Origin: Plebeiibacterium marinum
GTDB taxonomy: Bacteria > Bacteroidota > Bacteroidia > Bacteroidales > Marinilabiliaceae
Reading direction: 5' to 3'
Assembly (NCBI RefSeq): GCF_026013615.1
Contig: NZ_JAPDPI010000021.1
Location: 32,647-96,646 of the forward strand
DNA length: 64,000 nt
Shown here piece by piece: positions 47,487 through 57,823 of the stretch. How positions within the stretch are numbered: position 1 is the stretch's first letter; every line of letters starts with the position of its first letter. The notes under the pieces were generated by a model. That model was not told where the DNA came from. It saw nothing but the letters and a program-made list of their open reading frames with translations, and searched no databases. A program made the position numbers and the translations under genes.

Positions 47487-49337
47487 TTATTTCTTCTCGT
47501 CTTTCTCCATTTGATCTTTTAGAGCTTGCAAGCTAGAAATATCACCTAATGTAGTCTTTTCTAAGTTATCTTTCAACTTCTTCACACCTTTTTTTGTTGA
47601 TTTTACTTGTGCAGCCTTTTCTGAATCATCAGCAGCTTTTTTCACATCCTCAAATACTCTTGAGTGAGAAAGGATAATACGCTTAGATGCTTTATTAAAC
47701 TCAATTACTTTAAAATCAAGCTTTTCATCAACCTTAGCTTGCGATCCATCCTCTTTTACCAAGTGGCGTGGAGTAGCAAATCCTTCAACTCCGTATGGAA
47801 GAGCAATTACAGCACCTTTATCCATCAACTCAATGATAGTTCCTTCGTGTACTGAATCAACTGTAAACATTGTTTCAAATACATCCCATGGATTCTCTTC
47901 AAGTTGTTTGTGTCCAAGGCTTAATCTTCTGTTTTCTTTGTCGATTTCAAGAACTACAACATCTACTTCTTCACCTATTGATGTAAATTCTGCAGGATGC
48001 TTAATTTTCTTAGTCCAGGAAAGATCAGAAATATGGATCAATCCATCAATTCCTTCTTCGATCTCAACAAATACACCAAAGTTTGTAAAGTTTCTAACTT
48101 TAGCTTTATGTTTAGAACCTACAGCATAAGTTTCTTCAATTTTCTCCCATGGATCAGCTTTTAACTGCTTAATACCAAGAGACATCTTACGCTCATCGCG
48201 ATCTAATGTTAAAATAGTTGCTTCAACATCATCACCAACTTTTAAGAAGTCCTGAGCACTTCTCAAGTGTTGCGACCATGACATTTCTGATACGTGGATC
48301 AATCCCTCTACTCCTGGAGCGATTTCAACAAACGCACCGTAATCAGCCATTACAACTACTTTACCTTTTACTTTATCACCTACTTTAAGCTCTGCATCTA
48401 ACGAATCCCAAGGGTGAGATGTTAATTGTTTTAAACCTAAAGCAATACGTTTTTTCTCATCGTCGAAATCAAGAATTACAACATTCAATTTTTGATCCAA
48501 CTGAACAATCTCTTCTGGATGAGTTACGCGACCCCAAGATAAGTCTGTGATGTGGATAAGTCCGTCCACTCCACCAAGGTCGATAAACACCCCGTATGAT
48601 GTAATGTTTTTAACAGTTCCTTCAAGAACCTGTCCTTTTTCAAGCTTAGAAATAATATCTTTCTTCTGCTGTTCAAGCTCAGCTTCAATAAGAGCTTTGT
48701 GCGATACAACAACGTTTTTGAACTCTGGGTTAATTTTAACCACTTTGAATTCCATTGTTTTACCAACATACATATCGTAGTCACGAATAGGTTTCACATC
48801 AATTTGTGAACCTGGAAGGAAGGCCTCAATTCCGAATACATCTACAATCATACCTCCTTTAGTACGACACTTGATATATCCTTTGATTACCTCGTCGTTT
48901 TCTAATGCAGCATTAACTCTATCCCAAGAACGTAAAGCACGGGCTTTTTTGTGAGAAAGTACCAATTGACCTTTTTTGTCTTCCTGGCTTTCTACATAAA
49001 CCTCAACTTTATCACCAACTGCTAATTCAGGGTTGTAACGGAACTCATTTCTAGAGATAATACCATCAGATTTAAAACCGATGTTGATTACAACTTCTCT
49101 TTTGCTTAATGCGATAACTTCACCTTCAATTACTTCTTTTTCAGAAATAGTAGAAAGTGTTTTGTCATACATTTTTTCAAGATCTTCTTTTGATCCTGAC
49201 TTTCCAAATACATCTCCCTGCTCAAACTCATCCCAGTCAAAGTTTGCATCAGAAGTGTTTGCAGTTACGTTTACTGCTTCATTTTTTACTTCAGGAGTTT
49301 CATTAACTTCCTGAGCATTTTCATTTACTTCACTCAT
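47487..49337 (-). CDS. rpsA: 30S ribosomal protein S1
   Basis: 616 residues with six S1 RNA-binding repeats; typical units are GTVKNITSYGVFIDLGGVDG, GKVVVMADYGAFVEIAPGVE and AKVRNFTNFGVFVEIEEGID, each ending in LIHxSDLSW or similar. An acidic N-terminal tail (NENAQEVNETPEVKN) and a lysine-rich C-terminus frame the repeats. It binds mRNA on the small subunit. In Bacteroidota, where Shine-Dalgarno use is weak, S1 is central to initiation. A -7 box lies 54-61 bases upstream. Confidence 0.96.
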   Translation of the reverse strand: MSEVNENAQEVNETPEVKNEAVNVTANTSDANFDWDEFEQGDVFGKSGSKEDLEKMYDKTLSTISEKEVIEGEVIALSKREVVINIGFKSDGIISRNEFRYNPELAVGDKVEVYVESQEDKKGQLVLSHKKARALRSWDRVNAALENDEVIKGYIKCRTKGGMIVDVFGIEAFLPGSQIDVKPIRDYDMYVGKTMEFKVVKINPEFKNVVVSHKALIEAELEQQKKDIISKLEKGQVLEGTVKNITSYGVFIDLGGVDGLIHITDLSWGRVTHPEEIVQLDQKLNVVILDFDDEKKRIALGLKQLTSHPWDSLDAELKVGDKVKGKVVVMADYGAFVEIAPGVEGLIHVSEMSWSQHLRSAQDFLKVGDDVEATILTLDRDERKMSLGIKQLKADPWEKIEETYAVGSKHKAKVRNFTNFGVFVEIEEGIDGLIHISDLSWTKKIKHPAEFTSIGEEVDVVVLEIDKENRRLSLGHKQLEENPWDVFETMFTVDSVHEGTIIELMDKGAVIALPYGVEGFATPRHLVKEDGSQAKVDEKLDFKVIEFNKASKRIILSHSRVFEDVKKAADDSEKAAQVKSTKKGVKKLKDNLEKTTLGDISSLQALKDQMEKDEKK

Positions 49338-49390
49338 TGTAAATCAATTAATTACTAGTTGTTAGACATTATATTTTTGAAAATCAGCTG

Positions 49391-49398
49391 CAAAAGTA
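49391..49398 (-). promoter_or_regulatory. Putative -7 box for rpsA
   Basis: TACTTTTG on the minus strand matches TAnnTTTG exactly. No clear TTG stands 18-22 bases upstream. Confidence 0.4.
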
Positions 49399-49645
49399 CA
49401 AACTTTTCACTAAAAATCATTAATAAACAGCAAGATATTTTCTCTTTAATTAGCAGGGAATTAAATATTTTAAAAACTACCTTTTGTGTAAAATGTGTTT
49501 CTTAATGGTTTTTTTTTGCAGGCTCCAACAAGTTTCAAAACCGAATTATATCATTTTTTATAATCCAATACCATTATGAATCCCAATACATTAATAATAT
49601 CCTTCATCAAAAAATCCAATTTTATCCTATACAATGTATAAGCAT

Positions 49646-49679
49646 TTTGGGTATAACTACACAAATTTATATACATTTG
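49646..49679 (+). promoter_or_regulatory. Putative promoter of the sugar-nucleotide operon
   Basis: TTTG, 22 bases, then TACATTTG (exact -7 match). Start near 49685, with a leader of about 50 bases before the ugd ATG. Confidence 0.5.
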
Positions 49680-49735
49680 AGGCAAGTATATTTTTATTTA
49701 CAAAAGACTTTACCTTAAAATAAATATTATAACAA

Positions 49736-51064
49736 ATGAAAATTTCTATTGTTGGAACCGGATATGTCGGGCTGGTATCTGGAACGTGCTTTGCCGATGT
49801 TGGTATTAATGTAACTTGTGTAGATATAGATGAGAAAAAGATTGAAAACCTGAAAAACGGAATAATTCCTATCTATGAACCTGGCTTGGAAACAATGGTT
49901 CATAACAATAGCGAAAAAGGAAGATTGTCATTCACCACCAGCATAAAGGAATCCCTGGAGAATACTGACGTAATTTTTATTGCAGTGGGAACTCCTCCTG
50001 ACGAAGATGGAAGCGCCGACTTGAAATACGTACTGGAGGTTGCCCGTCAGATTGGAAAAAACATGAATCATTATATGGTTGTTGTTACTAAAAGTACGGT
50101 ACCCATCGGAACTGCCCAAAAAGTAAAAGCTGCCATCACCGATGAATTAGAAAAAAGAGGTGTGGAGGTTGATTTTGATGTGGCCTCAAATCCTGAATTC
50201 CTAAAAGAAGGTAATGCCATTGAAGATTTTTTAAAACCCGACAGGATTGTTGTGGGAACAGAATCAGAAAAAGCCGAAAAAATGATGCAAAGGCTATACA
50301 AGCCTTTTTTGCTAAATGGCCACCCAATTATATTTATGGATATCCCATCTTCTGAGATGACAAAATATGCTGCCAATTCTATGCTGGCTACAAAAATAAG
50401 CTTCATGAATGACATGGCAAACCTTTGCGAAATTGTTGGAGCAGATATTACTTCAGTAAGAAAAGGGATTGGCTCGGACGCCAGGATCGGAAACAAATTT
50501 ATTTATGCCGGTGCAGGTTATGGTGGATCTTGCTTTCCTAAAGATGTAAAAGCAGTTATCAAAACCGCAAACGACAACGGTTACTCTTTAAGAGTACTAA
50601 AAGCTGTTGAGGATGTAAACAACGACCAAAAACATGTTCTTGTAAGTAAAATAAAAGAAGAATTTGGCTACAACCTTGACAAAATGACTTTTGCTTTATG
50701 GGGCTTATCATTTAAACCCAAAACAGACGATATGCGTGAAGCTCCATCATTGGTTTTAATTGATGAACTGATTAAAATGGGGGCAAATGTTAAAGCATAC
50801 GACCCGGTTGCCATGGAAGAAGCAGAAAGGATTTTGGGAGACAAAGTGGAGTATGGCAAAGATCCTTACGAAGTTTTGATTGATGCTGATGCCCTTATTG
50901 TAATTACTGAATGGCCTGAATTCCGAATTCCGAATTTTAAAGTTTTGGAGAAGCTGCTTAAAAACAAAGTGATTTTTGACGGCAGAAACATTTACGACCC
51001 GGAAGAAATAGTTGAAAACGGCTTTACATATTACAGCATTGGCAGAAAACCTTTTAAACCGTAG
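49736..51064 (+). CDS. ugd: UDP-glucose 6-dehydrogenase
   Basis: 442 residues. NAD-binding GTGYVGLVSGTCFADVG at the N-terminus; catalytic Cys in GYGGSCFPKDVKA near 262; FALWGLSFKPKTDDMREAPS binds the UDP-glucose/dimer region. It oxidises UDP-glucose to UDP-glucuronate, the substrate of the next gene product. It is the first gene of a plus-strand operon of six. Confidence 0.95.
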   Translation: MKISIVGTGYVGLVSGTCFADVGINVTCVDIDEKKIENLKNGIIPIYEPGLETMVHNNSEKGRLSFTTSIKESLENTDVIFIAVGTPPDEDGSADLKYVLEVARQIGKNMNHYMVVVTKSTVPIGTAQKVKAAITDELEKRGVEVDFDVASNPEFLKEGNAIEDFLKPDRIVVGTESEKAEKMMQRLYKPFLLNGHPIIFMDIPSSEMTKYAANSMLATKISFMNDMANLCEIVGADITSVRKGIGSDARIGNKFIYAGAGYGGSCFPKDVKAVIKTANDNGYSLRVLKAVEDVNNDQKHVLVSKIKEEFGYNLDKMTFALWGLSFKPKTDDMREAPSLVLIDELIKMGANVKAYDPVAMEEAERILGDKVEYGKDPYEVLIDADALIVITEWPEFRIPNFKVLEKLLKNKVIFDGRNIYDPEEIVENGFTYYSIGRKPFKP

Positions 51065-51166
51065 TGTTTTAGCTTTGAAAAATAATTCAAAAGTCATTTG
51101 ATTTTGTATCAAATGACTTTTCTGTTATATTGTTATCTCAATCAGTTAGGAAAACATATTGATTTA

Positions 51167-52117
51167 ATGAAAAGAATTTTAGTCACCGGGGGAGCCGGCT
51201 TTATTGGATCTCATCTTTGTGAAAGGTTATTAAACGAAGGAAATGAAGTTATTTGTCTGGATAATTATTTTACCGGAAGCAAAGCCAACGTGGTTCACTT
51301 ATTGAACAACCCGTTTTTTGAACTTATCCGGCACGATGTTACCCATCCGTATTTTATTGAAGTCGATGAGATATACAATCTGGCATGTCCTGCTTCACCG
51401 GTCCATTACCAGCACAACTCCATTAAAACAATTAAAACTTCGGTAATGGGAGCTATCAATATGTTGGGCTTGGCAAAGCGCATCAAAGCCAAAATACTGC
51501 AGACCTCTACCTCAGAAGTTTATGGTGATCCGGAAGTGCACCCTCAAACAGAAAGCTACTGGGGGAATGTTAACCCTATAGGTATTCGCTCTTGTTACGA
51601 TGAAGGCAAAAGATGTGCAGAGAGTCTGTTTTTCAGTTATCATTATCAAAATGATGTAGCCATCAAAGTTATAAGGATATTCAACACTTATGGCCCGCGT
51701 ATGAATCCTAACGACGGCCGGGTTGTTTCTAATTTTATAGTACAGGCCTTAAAAGGCGAAAATATAACCATATTTGGTGACGGGCAACAGACGAGAAGCT
51801 TTCAGTACGTTGATGACTTGATTGAGGGAATGATTAGGATGATGAATTCCAGGAGTGACTTTTTAGGCCCGGTAAACATTGGTAACCCAAATGAATTTAC
51901 CATGCTGGAACTGGCCGAACAAGTCATTGACCTCACTAATTCAAAATCAAAACTGACATACCTCCCATTGCCATCTGATGATCCAACACAGCGTCAGCCG
52001 GATATTTCGTTGGCACAAAAAGAACTAAACAATTGGGAACCTAAAGTTCAATTGCGCGAAGGGTTGACCAAGACTATAGAATATTTTGACAACCTGCTTA
52101 AAATGCAGGTATCATAA
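51167..52117 (+). CDS. UDP-glucuronate decarboxylase (UDP-xylose synthase)
   Basis: 316 residues from the ATG at 51167, chosen because [20 protein letters not shown] follows at once; the frame extends upstream without conserved sequence. Family marks are [40 protein letters not shown], the catalytic Tyr/Lys in [11 protein letters not shown] (YxxxK), and [17 protein letters not shown]. These separate UXS from dTDP-glucose dehydratase (RfbB). It converts UDP-glucuronate to UDP-xylose. It lies about 100 bases downstream of ugd, whose product it uses. Confidence 0.93.
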   Translation: MKRILVTGGAGFIGSHLCERLLNEGNEVICLDNYFTGSKANVVHLLNNPFFELIRHDVTHPYFIEVDEIYNLACPASPVHYQHNSIKTIKTSVMGAINMLGLAKRIKAKILQTSTSEVYGDPEVHPQTESYWGNVNPIGIRSCYDEGKRCAESLFFSYHYQNDVAIKVIRIFNTYGPRMNPNDGRVVSNFIVQALKGENITIFGDGQQTRSFQYVDDLIEGMIRMMNSRSDFLGPVNIGNPNEFTMLELAEQVIDLTNSKSKLTYLPLPSDDPTQRQPDISLAQKELNNWEPKVQLREGLTKTIEYFDNLLKMQVS

Positions 52118-52133
52118 TCTAAATCATAGAAAT

Positions 52134-53006
52134 ATGGCAAACTACAAAGGCATTATTTTAGCAGGAGGATCTGGCACAAGGCTTTATCCCATAACACAAA
52201 GCATCTCAAAACAAATCATTCCGGTTTATAACAAACCTATGATTTATTATCCCTTGTCTGTTTTAATGCTTGCAGGGATCAGGGAAATACTAATAATTTC
52301 AACCCCCAACGACCTGCCTCTATATAAAAATTTATTTGGCGACGGTAAACAGTTAGGATTATCCTTATCCTACACAGAACAACCCAGCCCGGATGGTTTG
52401 GCCCAGGCCTTTATTATCGGTGAGGAATTTATTGGAGATGACAATGTGTGCCTGATCCTTGGAGATAATATTTTTTATGGTTTTGAACTTCCCCACAAAC
52501 TGGTAAACACAGTAAATAGTAATACCGGGGCAACAGTATTTGGATACTACGTTACAGATCCTCAGAGATATGGGGTTGCAGAATTCGACTCAAACAATAA
52601 CGTTGTGAGCCTTGAAGAAAAACCGCAAAACCCAAAATCCAATTATGCCATAACCGGATTGTATTTTTATAACAACTCGGTAGTTGAAAAGGCAAAAAAA
52701 CTAAAACCCTCAGCCAGAGGCGAATTAGAAATAACCGACTTGAACAAACTATACCTTGAAGAAGGCAATTTAAAAGTAAATTTAATGGGACGGGGAATGG
52801 CATGGCTTGATACAGGAACTCACGACAGCATGTTACAGGCATCCAATTTTATTGCCACTATTGAAAACAGACAAGGCCTTATGGTTGCCTGTTTAGAAGA
52901 GATTGCCTACAATAGAGGGTATATTACAAAAGAACAATTACTGGAACTTGCTAAACCGCTTGAAAAAAACCAATATGGGGCTTATTTAAAAAGAATAGCA
53001 AAGTAA
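52134..53006 (+). CDS. rfbA: Glucose-1-phosphate thymidylyltransferase
   Basis: 290 residues from the ATG at 52134 ([16 protein letters not shown] follows). Markers are [48 protein letters not shown] and [13 protein letters not shown]. It makes dTDP-glucose from dTTP and glucose 1-phosphate. A shorter upstream frame with a TTG start overlaps the UXS gene and is rejected. First of the dTDP-rhamnose set, followed by rfbC and rfbD. Confidence 0.95.
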   Translation: MANYKGIILAGGSGTRLYPITQSISKQIIPVYNKPMIYYPLSVLMLAGIREILIISTPNDLPLYKNLFGDGKQLGLSLSYTEQPSPDGLAQAFIIGEEFIGDDNVCLILGDNIFYGFELPHKLVNTVNSNTGATVFGYYVTDPQRYGVAEFDSNNNVVSLEEKPQNPKSNYAITGLYFYNNSVVEKAKKLKPSARGELEITDLNKLYLEEGNLKVNLMGRGMAWLDTGTHDSMLQASNFIATIENRQGLMVACLEEIAYNRGYITKEQLLELAKPLEKNQYGAYLKRIAK

Positions 53007-53053
53007 GCATGCCACCATCTTTTTTTAATTAAACAAAACGCTTTTAATTTATA

Positions 53054-53602
53054 ATGGAGATAAAACAAACAGGATTTCAAGACCTATTAATAATAAAACC
53101 TACTAAGTTCAAAGATTCAAGGGGATTCTTCCTGGAGTCTTATAACGAAAACAAGTACAACCAATTGGGCATTACAAATCATTTTGTTCAGGATAATTTA
53201 TCCAGTTCCCAATATGGTGTAATCAGGGGCTTGCATTACCAACTGGCACCTTATGCACAGGCCAAATTAGTCCATGTTATTAAAGGTTGTATTATTGATG
53301 TGGTTGTTGACTTAAGAAAAAACTCTCAAACCTTTGGAAAAAGCTTTAGCATTGAGCTTTCTGAAGAAAATGGTCTCCAATTATTAATCCCACAAGGATT
53401 TGCCCATGGGTTTTCTGTAATTTCTGAAGAAGTCCTTTTTTCATATAAGTGCGACAATTTGTATAACAAGGAATATGAAAAAGGGATTCTATTCAACGAT
53501 CCGCAGCTAGGCATAGACTGGAAAATACCGGCAGACAAAGCCATCATTTCCGAAAAGGACAAAAAACATCCAACATTTAATAACGCAGAATACAATTTCT
53601 AA
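53054..53602 (+). CDS. rfbC: dTDP-4-dehydrorhamnose 3,5-epimerase
   Basis: 182 residues: DLLIIKPTKFKDSRGFFLES, FVQDNLSSSQYGVIRGLHYQ with the catalytic His, AKLVHVIKGCIIDVVVDLR, and the fold end LIPQGFAHGFSVIS. The cupin-type epimerase acts on dTDP-4-keto-6-deoxyglucose. Its substrate would come from RfbB, which is not encoded here. Confidence 0.94.
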   Translation: MEIKQTGFQDLLIIKPTKFKDSRGFFLESYNENKYNQLGITNHFVQDNLSSSQYGVIRGLHYQLAPYAQAKLVHVIKGCIIDVVVDLRKNSQTFGKSFSIELSEENGLQLLIPQGFAHGFSVISEEVLFSYKCDNLYNKEYEKGILFNDPQLGIDWKIPADKAIISEKDKKHPTFNNAEYNF

Positions 53603-53612
53603 TTAAAGAAAT

Positions 53613-54491
53613 ATGACAAAAATTCTAGTCACAGGAGGCAAAGGTCAACTAGGACAAAGCTTTCAATCAATCACATCCCAATATGAAAACATCGAAGCAA
53701 TATTTACCGATGTAGAGGAGCTTGACATATGTAATATTGAAAACATTACAGAATATCTCACAAATACAGACATAAAATACATAATAAACTGTGCGGCCTA
53801 TACCGCGGTTGACAAGGCTGAAACTGATCAAACGGCAAGTACCAGATTAAATGCCACTGCGGTTAAGAACATTGGAAAAGCCGCAAAGGAGCATGGAATT
53901 AAGGTAATCCACATCTCAACAGATTATGTTTTTGACGGTAACTCCCACAAACCATACAATGAATCTGATTATGCGGTTCCCGCTTCATTTTACGGACAAA
54001 CAAAATTACTTGGCGAAAAATATTTAATGGAAGAGCAACCCGATTCCATTATTATCAGAACAGCTTGGCTGTATTCTGAATTTGGGAACAATTTTGTAAA
54101 AACCATGATCAAGCTAGGAAATGAGCGGGATGAGTTAAGGGTTGTAGCAGACCAAATCGGCTCACCTACATACGCTGTTGATTTAGCTGAATCAATTTTA
54201 GATATTATTTCTAAAATCGAAAATAATTCTGTTAAATTTGTGGCCGGAATATACCACTATAGTAACGAGGGTGTTTGTAGTTGGTACGATTTTACTATCA
54301 ATATTCATCAAATGATGGGTATTGAATGTAGAGTAATGCCAATTGAATCAAAGGAATATCCTACAGCTGCACCCCGACCATACTATAGCGTTCTGAATAA
54401 AACTAAAATAAAAACTACCTATAAGTTAAATGTTCCATATTGGAGAATTAGTCTTGAAAACTGCCTTCGTAAGCTGGCAGTTAAAAACTAG
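53613..54491 (+). CDS. rfbD: dTDP-4-dehydrorhamnose reductase
   Basis: 292 residues. ILVTGGKGQLGQSFQSI opens the NAD(P)-binding fold; NCAAYTAVDKAE, HISTDYVFDGN, YGQTKLLGEKY (Tyr-x3-Lys) and RTAWLYSEFGNNFVKTM are typical. It completes dTDP-L-rhamnose synthesis. It begins 10 bases after rfbC. Confidence 0.94.
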   Translation: MTKILVTGGKGQLGQSFQSITSQYENIEAIFTDVEELDICNIENITEYLTNTDIKYIINCAAYTAVDKAETDQTASTRLNATAVKNIGKAAKEHGIKVIHISTDYVFDGNSHKPYNESDYAVPASFYGQTKLLGEKYLMEEQPDSIIIRTAWLYSEFGNNFVKTMIKLGNERDELRVVADQIGSPTYAVDLAESILDIISKIENNSVKFVAGIYHYSNEGVCSWYDFTINIHQMMGIECRVMPIESKEYPTAAPRPYYSVLNKTKIKTTYKLNVPYWRISLENCLRKLAVKN

Positions 54492-54513
54492 AAACTTATA
54501 ACAACAAATAAAC

Positions 54514-56265
54514 ATGGAAAACCAAGATGTATTGACATTGGTCACTAAAAAAGCAAACCAGTGGCTATCGGGAAATTATGACGAAGAAACAAAAAAACAA
54601 GTTTCTGAGTTATTAAACAAAGAAGATAAAACTGACCTTATTGATGCCTTTTATAAAGATCTTGAATTTGGAACAGGTGGTTTAAGAGGTATCATGGGAC
54701 CTGGTTCAAACCGCATGAATATCTATACGGTAGGTGCCGCTACACAAGGATTGGCAAATTACCTGAACCAGCAGTTTTCTGAGCTGGACGAGATTAAGGT
54801 ATGTATTGGTCACGACTGCAGAAACAACAGCAAAGAATTTGCAGAAATATCAGCAAAAATCCTTTCGGCAAACGGCATCAAAGCACTTCTTTTTGACGAC
54901 CTGAGGCCTACGCCTGAAGTATCCTTTGTTATCAGGGAATTAGGATGTCAAAGTGGGATTATCATTACTGCGTCGCACAACCCAAAAGAATACAATGGCT
55001 ACAAAGCATATTGGAATGACGGAGGCCAAATGATTGCTCCTCACGACACCAATGTTATTGATGAAGTTCAAAAGATATCTTCTGTAGATGAAATTAAATT
55101 TGATGGTAATGATGATTTAATTGAAGTATTGGGAGAAGAAATGGATAATAAATACCTGGCAAAGGTAAAATCTATTTCACTTGACACCGGGGCCATTGAA
55201 AGAAACAAGGATTTAAAAATTGTATACACCCCTATTCATGGAACCGGCGTTAAGCTTATTCCTGCAGCTTTAAAATCATACGGGTTCACCAATATCATCA
55301 ACATCCCGGAACAAGATGTTGTTAGCGGAGATTTTCCAACAGTGATTTCTCCAAACCCGGAAGAACCTGCAGCACTGAAAATGGCAGTAGATAAAGCAAC
55401 ACAAATTGATGCCGACCTGGTTATGGCTTCCGATCCGGATGCTGACCGTTTAGGAATAGCATGTAAAAACGAAAAAGGAGAGTTCATTCTTCTAAACGGA
55501 AACCAGACTGCACTTCTTCTTACCTGGTACATGGTTAAAAGATGGAAAGAAAACGGACTTTTGACCGGTAAAGAATTCATCGTAAAAACAATTGTTACTA
55601 CAGAATTATTGAAAGAAATTGCAATTAAAAACGAAATTGAATTCTTTGATGTATATACAGGATTCAAATGGATTGCAGACAAAATCAAGAGTTACGAAGG
55701 AGAAAAGAAATACATTTGCGGAGGAGAAGAAAGTTACGGTTTCTTACCTGGCGATTACGTAAGGGACAAAGATGCTGTTGCATCATGTGCCATGTTTGCT
55801 GAAATTGCTGCCTGGGCCAAAGATAACGGGGTAACATTATTTGAACTTCTTCAGGATATCTACCTTGAGTTTGGTTACTCTAAAGAAAAAATGATATACA
55901 TTGTTCGCAAAGGGAAAACAGGTGCCGAAGAGATTCAGCAAATCATGAAGGATATGAGAGAAAATCCGCCAGCAGAATTAGCCGGGTCAAAGGTTTCTAT
56001 TGTTAAGGATTATGCCGTTTTAAAAGCGTATAACAAGATTGACAATACGGATGCTGACATTGATTTGCCAACAACTTCAAATGTGCTTCAATTCTTTACC
56101 GAAGATGGTTCTAAAGTAAGTGTACGCCCTTCGGGAACAGAGCCTAAAATTAAGTTCTATTTTGAAGTAAGGGGCGAAATGAACAGCAAAGACGAATATT
56201 ATTCTGCCGATGCTAAAGCTGAAGATAAGATCAATGCCATTGTGAAGGATCTAAAAATAGAATAG
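54514..56265 (+). CDS. Phosphoglucomutase/phosphomannomutase family enzyme
   Basis: 583 residues, the long phospho-sugar mutase form. GTGGLRGIMGPGSNRMN opens the fold. The phosphoserine is in ITASHNPKEYNGYKAYW near 153, the metal loop is SDPDADRLGI, the sugar-specificity loop CGGEESYG and the phosphate site VRPSGTEPKIKF. It would interconvert glucose 1- and 6-phosphate (or mannose phosphates) and so feed the operon. Last gene of the operon, followed by a terminator. Confidence 0.92.
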   Translation: MENQDVLTLVTKKANQWLSGNYDEETKKQVSELLNKEDKTDLIDAFYKDLEFGTGGLRGIMGPGSNRMNIYTVGAATQGLANYLNQQFSELDEIKVCIGHDCRNNSKEFAEISAKILSANGIKALLFDDLRPTPEVSFVIRELGCQSGIIITASHNPKEYNGYKAYWNDGGQMIAPHDTNVIDEVQKISSVDEIKFDGNDDLIEVLGEEMDNKYLAKVKSISLDTGAIERNKDLKIVYTPIHGTGVKLIPAALKSYGFTNIINIPEQDVVSGDFPTVISPNPEEPAALKMAVDKATQIDADLVMASDPDADRLGIACKNEKGEFILLNGNQTALLLTWYMVKRWKENGLLTGKEFIVKTIVTTELLKEIAIKNEIEFFDVYTGFKWIADKIKSYEGEKKYICGGEESYGFLPGDYVRDKDAVASCAMFAEIAAWAKDNGVTLFELLQDIYLEFGYSKEKMIYIVRKGKTGAEEIQQIMKDMRENPPAELAGSKVSIVKDYAVLKAYNKIDNTDADIDLPTTSNVLQFFTEDGSKVSVRPSGTEPKIKFYFEVRGEMNSKDEYYSADAKAEDKINAIVKDLKIE

Positions 56266-56287
56266 TCTATTAAGCATTAATAAATAT

Positions 56288-56315
56288 AAAAGGGGCTTAT
56301 GCCCCTTTTTTTTAT
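56288..56315. terminator. Terminator of the sugar-nucleotide operon, shared with the convergent helicase gene
   Basis: AAAAGGGGC and GCCCCTTTT form a 9-bp stem with a TTAT loop, followed by eight T on the plus strand; the A-run supports the minus strand as well. Confidence 0.85.
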
Positions 56316-57733
56316 TCAAAATATTCATCCTTAAAATTAACCAGGTACAACTTCTCGGTACAACGCGTAAAGGCAGTATATAACCACCTGTAATAATCCC
56401 TGTTTATATTTTCTTCAGGTACAAAGCCTGCATCTACAAATACATTTTTCCATTGCCCACCTTGCGCCTTATGGCAAGTCATGGCATAGGCAAACTTAAC
56501 CTGCAGCGCATTATAATACTCATTATTTTTTACCGCCTCATATTGTTTGCTTTTGGGCGATAAATCCACATAATCCTCCATGATTTCATAAAAAAAAGCT
56601 TCCTGCTCCTTCTGTGTAAAGCCAGGGGTATCAGCGGTAAGCACGTCCAAAATTAGTTTAACATCAACCTCAAGCTCTTTATAATCAATTAACCTGATGG
56701 TACAATTCACAAATTGTTTCCCATACAGTTCTTCATAGCCCCTTATCCTCACAATTTCAGCAATATCGCCATTTGCTATAAAATCAACTTCTTTACTTTC
56801 CTTTAACCAGTGATAATTGTTTTTCACAATCAATATGTAATCCCCTACGGTGAGTTGCTCTTCTTTAAACAAAATAGAGTTCCTGATGCCCAGATTATAT
56901 AAGTTGGTGCGTTTATTCGACCTGTTAACAATAAGGGTTTCATCCATCCCAACCGTATCATATGAAAGAGTGATCTTATCAATCAGTTCCTCCCCCGTTA
57001 TCCTTTCAACATCAGGGCACCCATCAACCTCAAAAGTTGGTATATCATCTAAAAAAGTATCCGACTCAATTGAAAACCTCAAATTAGATGCATTCTTTAA
57101 AATACCACTCTCATGCGTTTGCCTTACTATGTCATTTAAAAAGCAAGAAGTAACCGCTCCCCCATAACATTGTAAGGTATCCACATCAAGCGCCGGACTT
57201 TCTGAATTGCCTACCGGAGGCAACTGCGCAGAATCACCAATAAGAACCAACCTGCAGTTCCGGTTTTCAAACACAAAATTGAATAAGTCTTCAAGCAGGT
57301 TCCCACTCCCAAACCCGGTGTAATCAAATGAATTCCCTGAAATCATTGAGGCCTCGTCGACATAAAAAACCGTATCGGACTTAAAATTCTTATTTAAATT
57401 AAAGCTCCCGAAACCATCATTGGCCGATTTTTGCCTGTAAATTACCTTATGGATTGTATAAGCCGGCAATCCCGAATACGATGAAAACACCTTAGCCGCC
57501 CGTCCTGTTGGTGCCATTAACACTTGTCTGAAATTTAATTTATTCAAAGCATTTACCATCGAACTTACCAAAGTGGTTTTCCCTGTTCCGGCAAAACCTT
57601 TTAAAACAAAAACAGGATTATCAGCAGGAGATGTCAAAAAATCGACGAATTTTTCAATTGCGCCACTCTGAGCCCCTGTTGGAATATGCTCAAAATGAGC
57701 AATAATTTCAGATATTAGATGTTTATTTATCAT
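56312..57733 (-). CDS. RecD-like SF1B DNA helicase
   Basis: 473 residues. Walker A in LKGFAGTGKTTLVSSMV near 48; motif Ia LMAPTGRAAKVFSS; Walker B FYVDEASMIS; motif III LVLIGDSAQLPPVGNSE; C-terminal 2A domain with VKFAYAMTCHKAQGGQWKNV and YTAFTRCTEKLYLV. The layout resembles RecD/RecD2 or T4 Dda and not UvrD. It should move 5' to 3' on single-stranded DNA. No RecBC neighbours, so it is not part of a RecBCD complex here. Confidence 0.9.
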   Translation of the reverse strand: MINKHLISEIIAHFEHIPTGAQSGAIEKFVDFLTSPADNPVFVLKGFAGTGKTTLVSSMVNALNKLNFRQVLMAPTGRAAKVFSSYSGLPAYTIHKVIYRQKSANDGFGSFNLNKNFKSDTVFYVDEASMISGNSFDYTGFGSGNLLEDLFNFVFENRNCRLVLIGDSAQLPPVGNSESPALDVDTLQCYGGAVTSCFLNDIVRQTHESGILKNASNLRFSIESDTFLDDIPTFEVDGCPDVERITGEELIDKITLSYDTVGMDETLIVNRSNKRTNLYNLGIRNSILFKEEQLTVGDYILIVKNNYHWLKESKEVDFIANGDIAEIVRIRGYEELYGKQFVNCTIRLIDYKELEVDVKLILDVLTADTPGFTQKEQEAFFYEIMEDYVDLSPKSKQYEAVKNNEYYNALQVKFAYAMTCHKAQGGQWKNVFVDAGFVPEENINRDYYRWLYTAFTRCTEKLYLVNFKDEYFE

Positions 57734-57782
57734 TATTGACTATAAAAAAGTGTAATCAAAATCCAAAATTTGATTTTTTTTT

Positions 57783-57790
57783 TAAATTTG
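57783..57790 (+). promoter_or_regulatory. Putative -7 box upstream of the pilin-like gene
   Basis: TAAATTTG is an exact TAnnTTTG match 34 bases before the ATG at 57824. The -33 element is unclear. Confidence 0.35.
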
Positions 57791-57823
57791 TGCATTCAAA
57801 CTAATACAAAAATCTGTAAAATA

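Larger units (their letters stand above)
49338..49735. other. Divergent promoter region between rpsA and ugd
   Basis: 398 AT-rich bases between divergent operons, with no credible ORF. It contains the -7 boxes for both sides (49391-49398 minus, 49672-49679 plus). Confidence 0.5.

Noticed and set aside
51167..52117. Reading the second sugar-nucleotide gene as rfbB (dTDP-glucose 4,6-dehydratase)
   Set aside because: The sequence matches UXS throughout ([15 protein letters not shown], ARIxLGLAKR-like region, [10 protein letters not shown]) and is shorter than RfbB.
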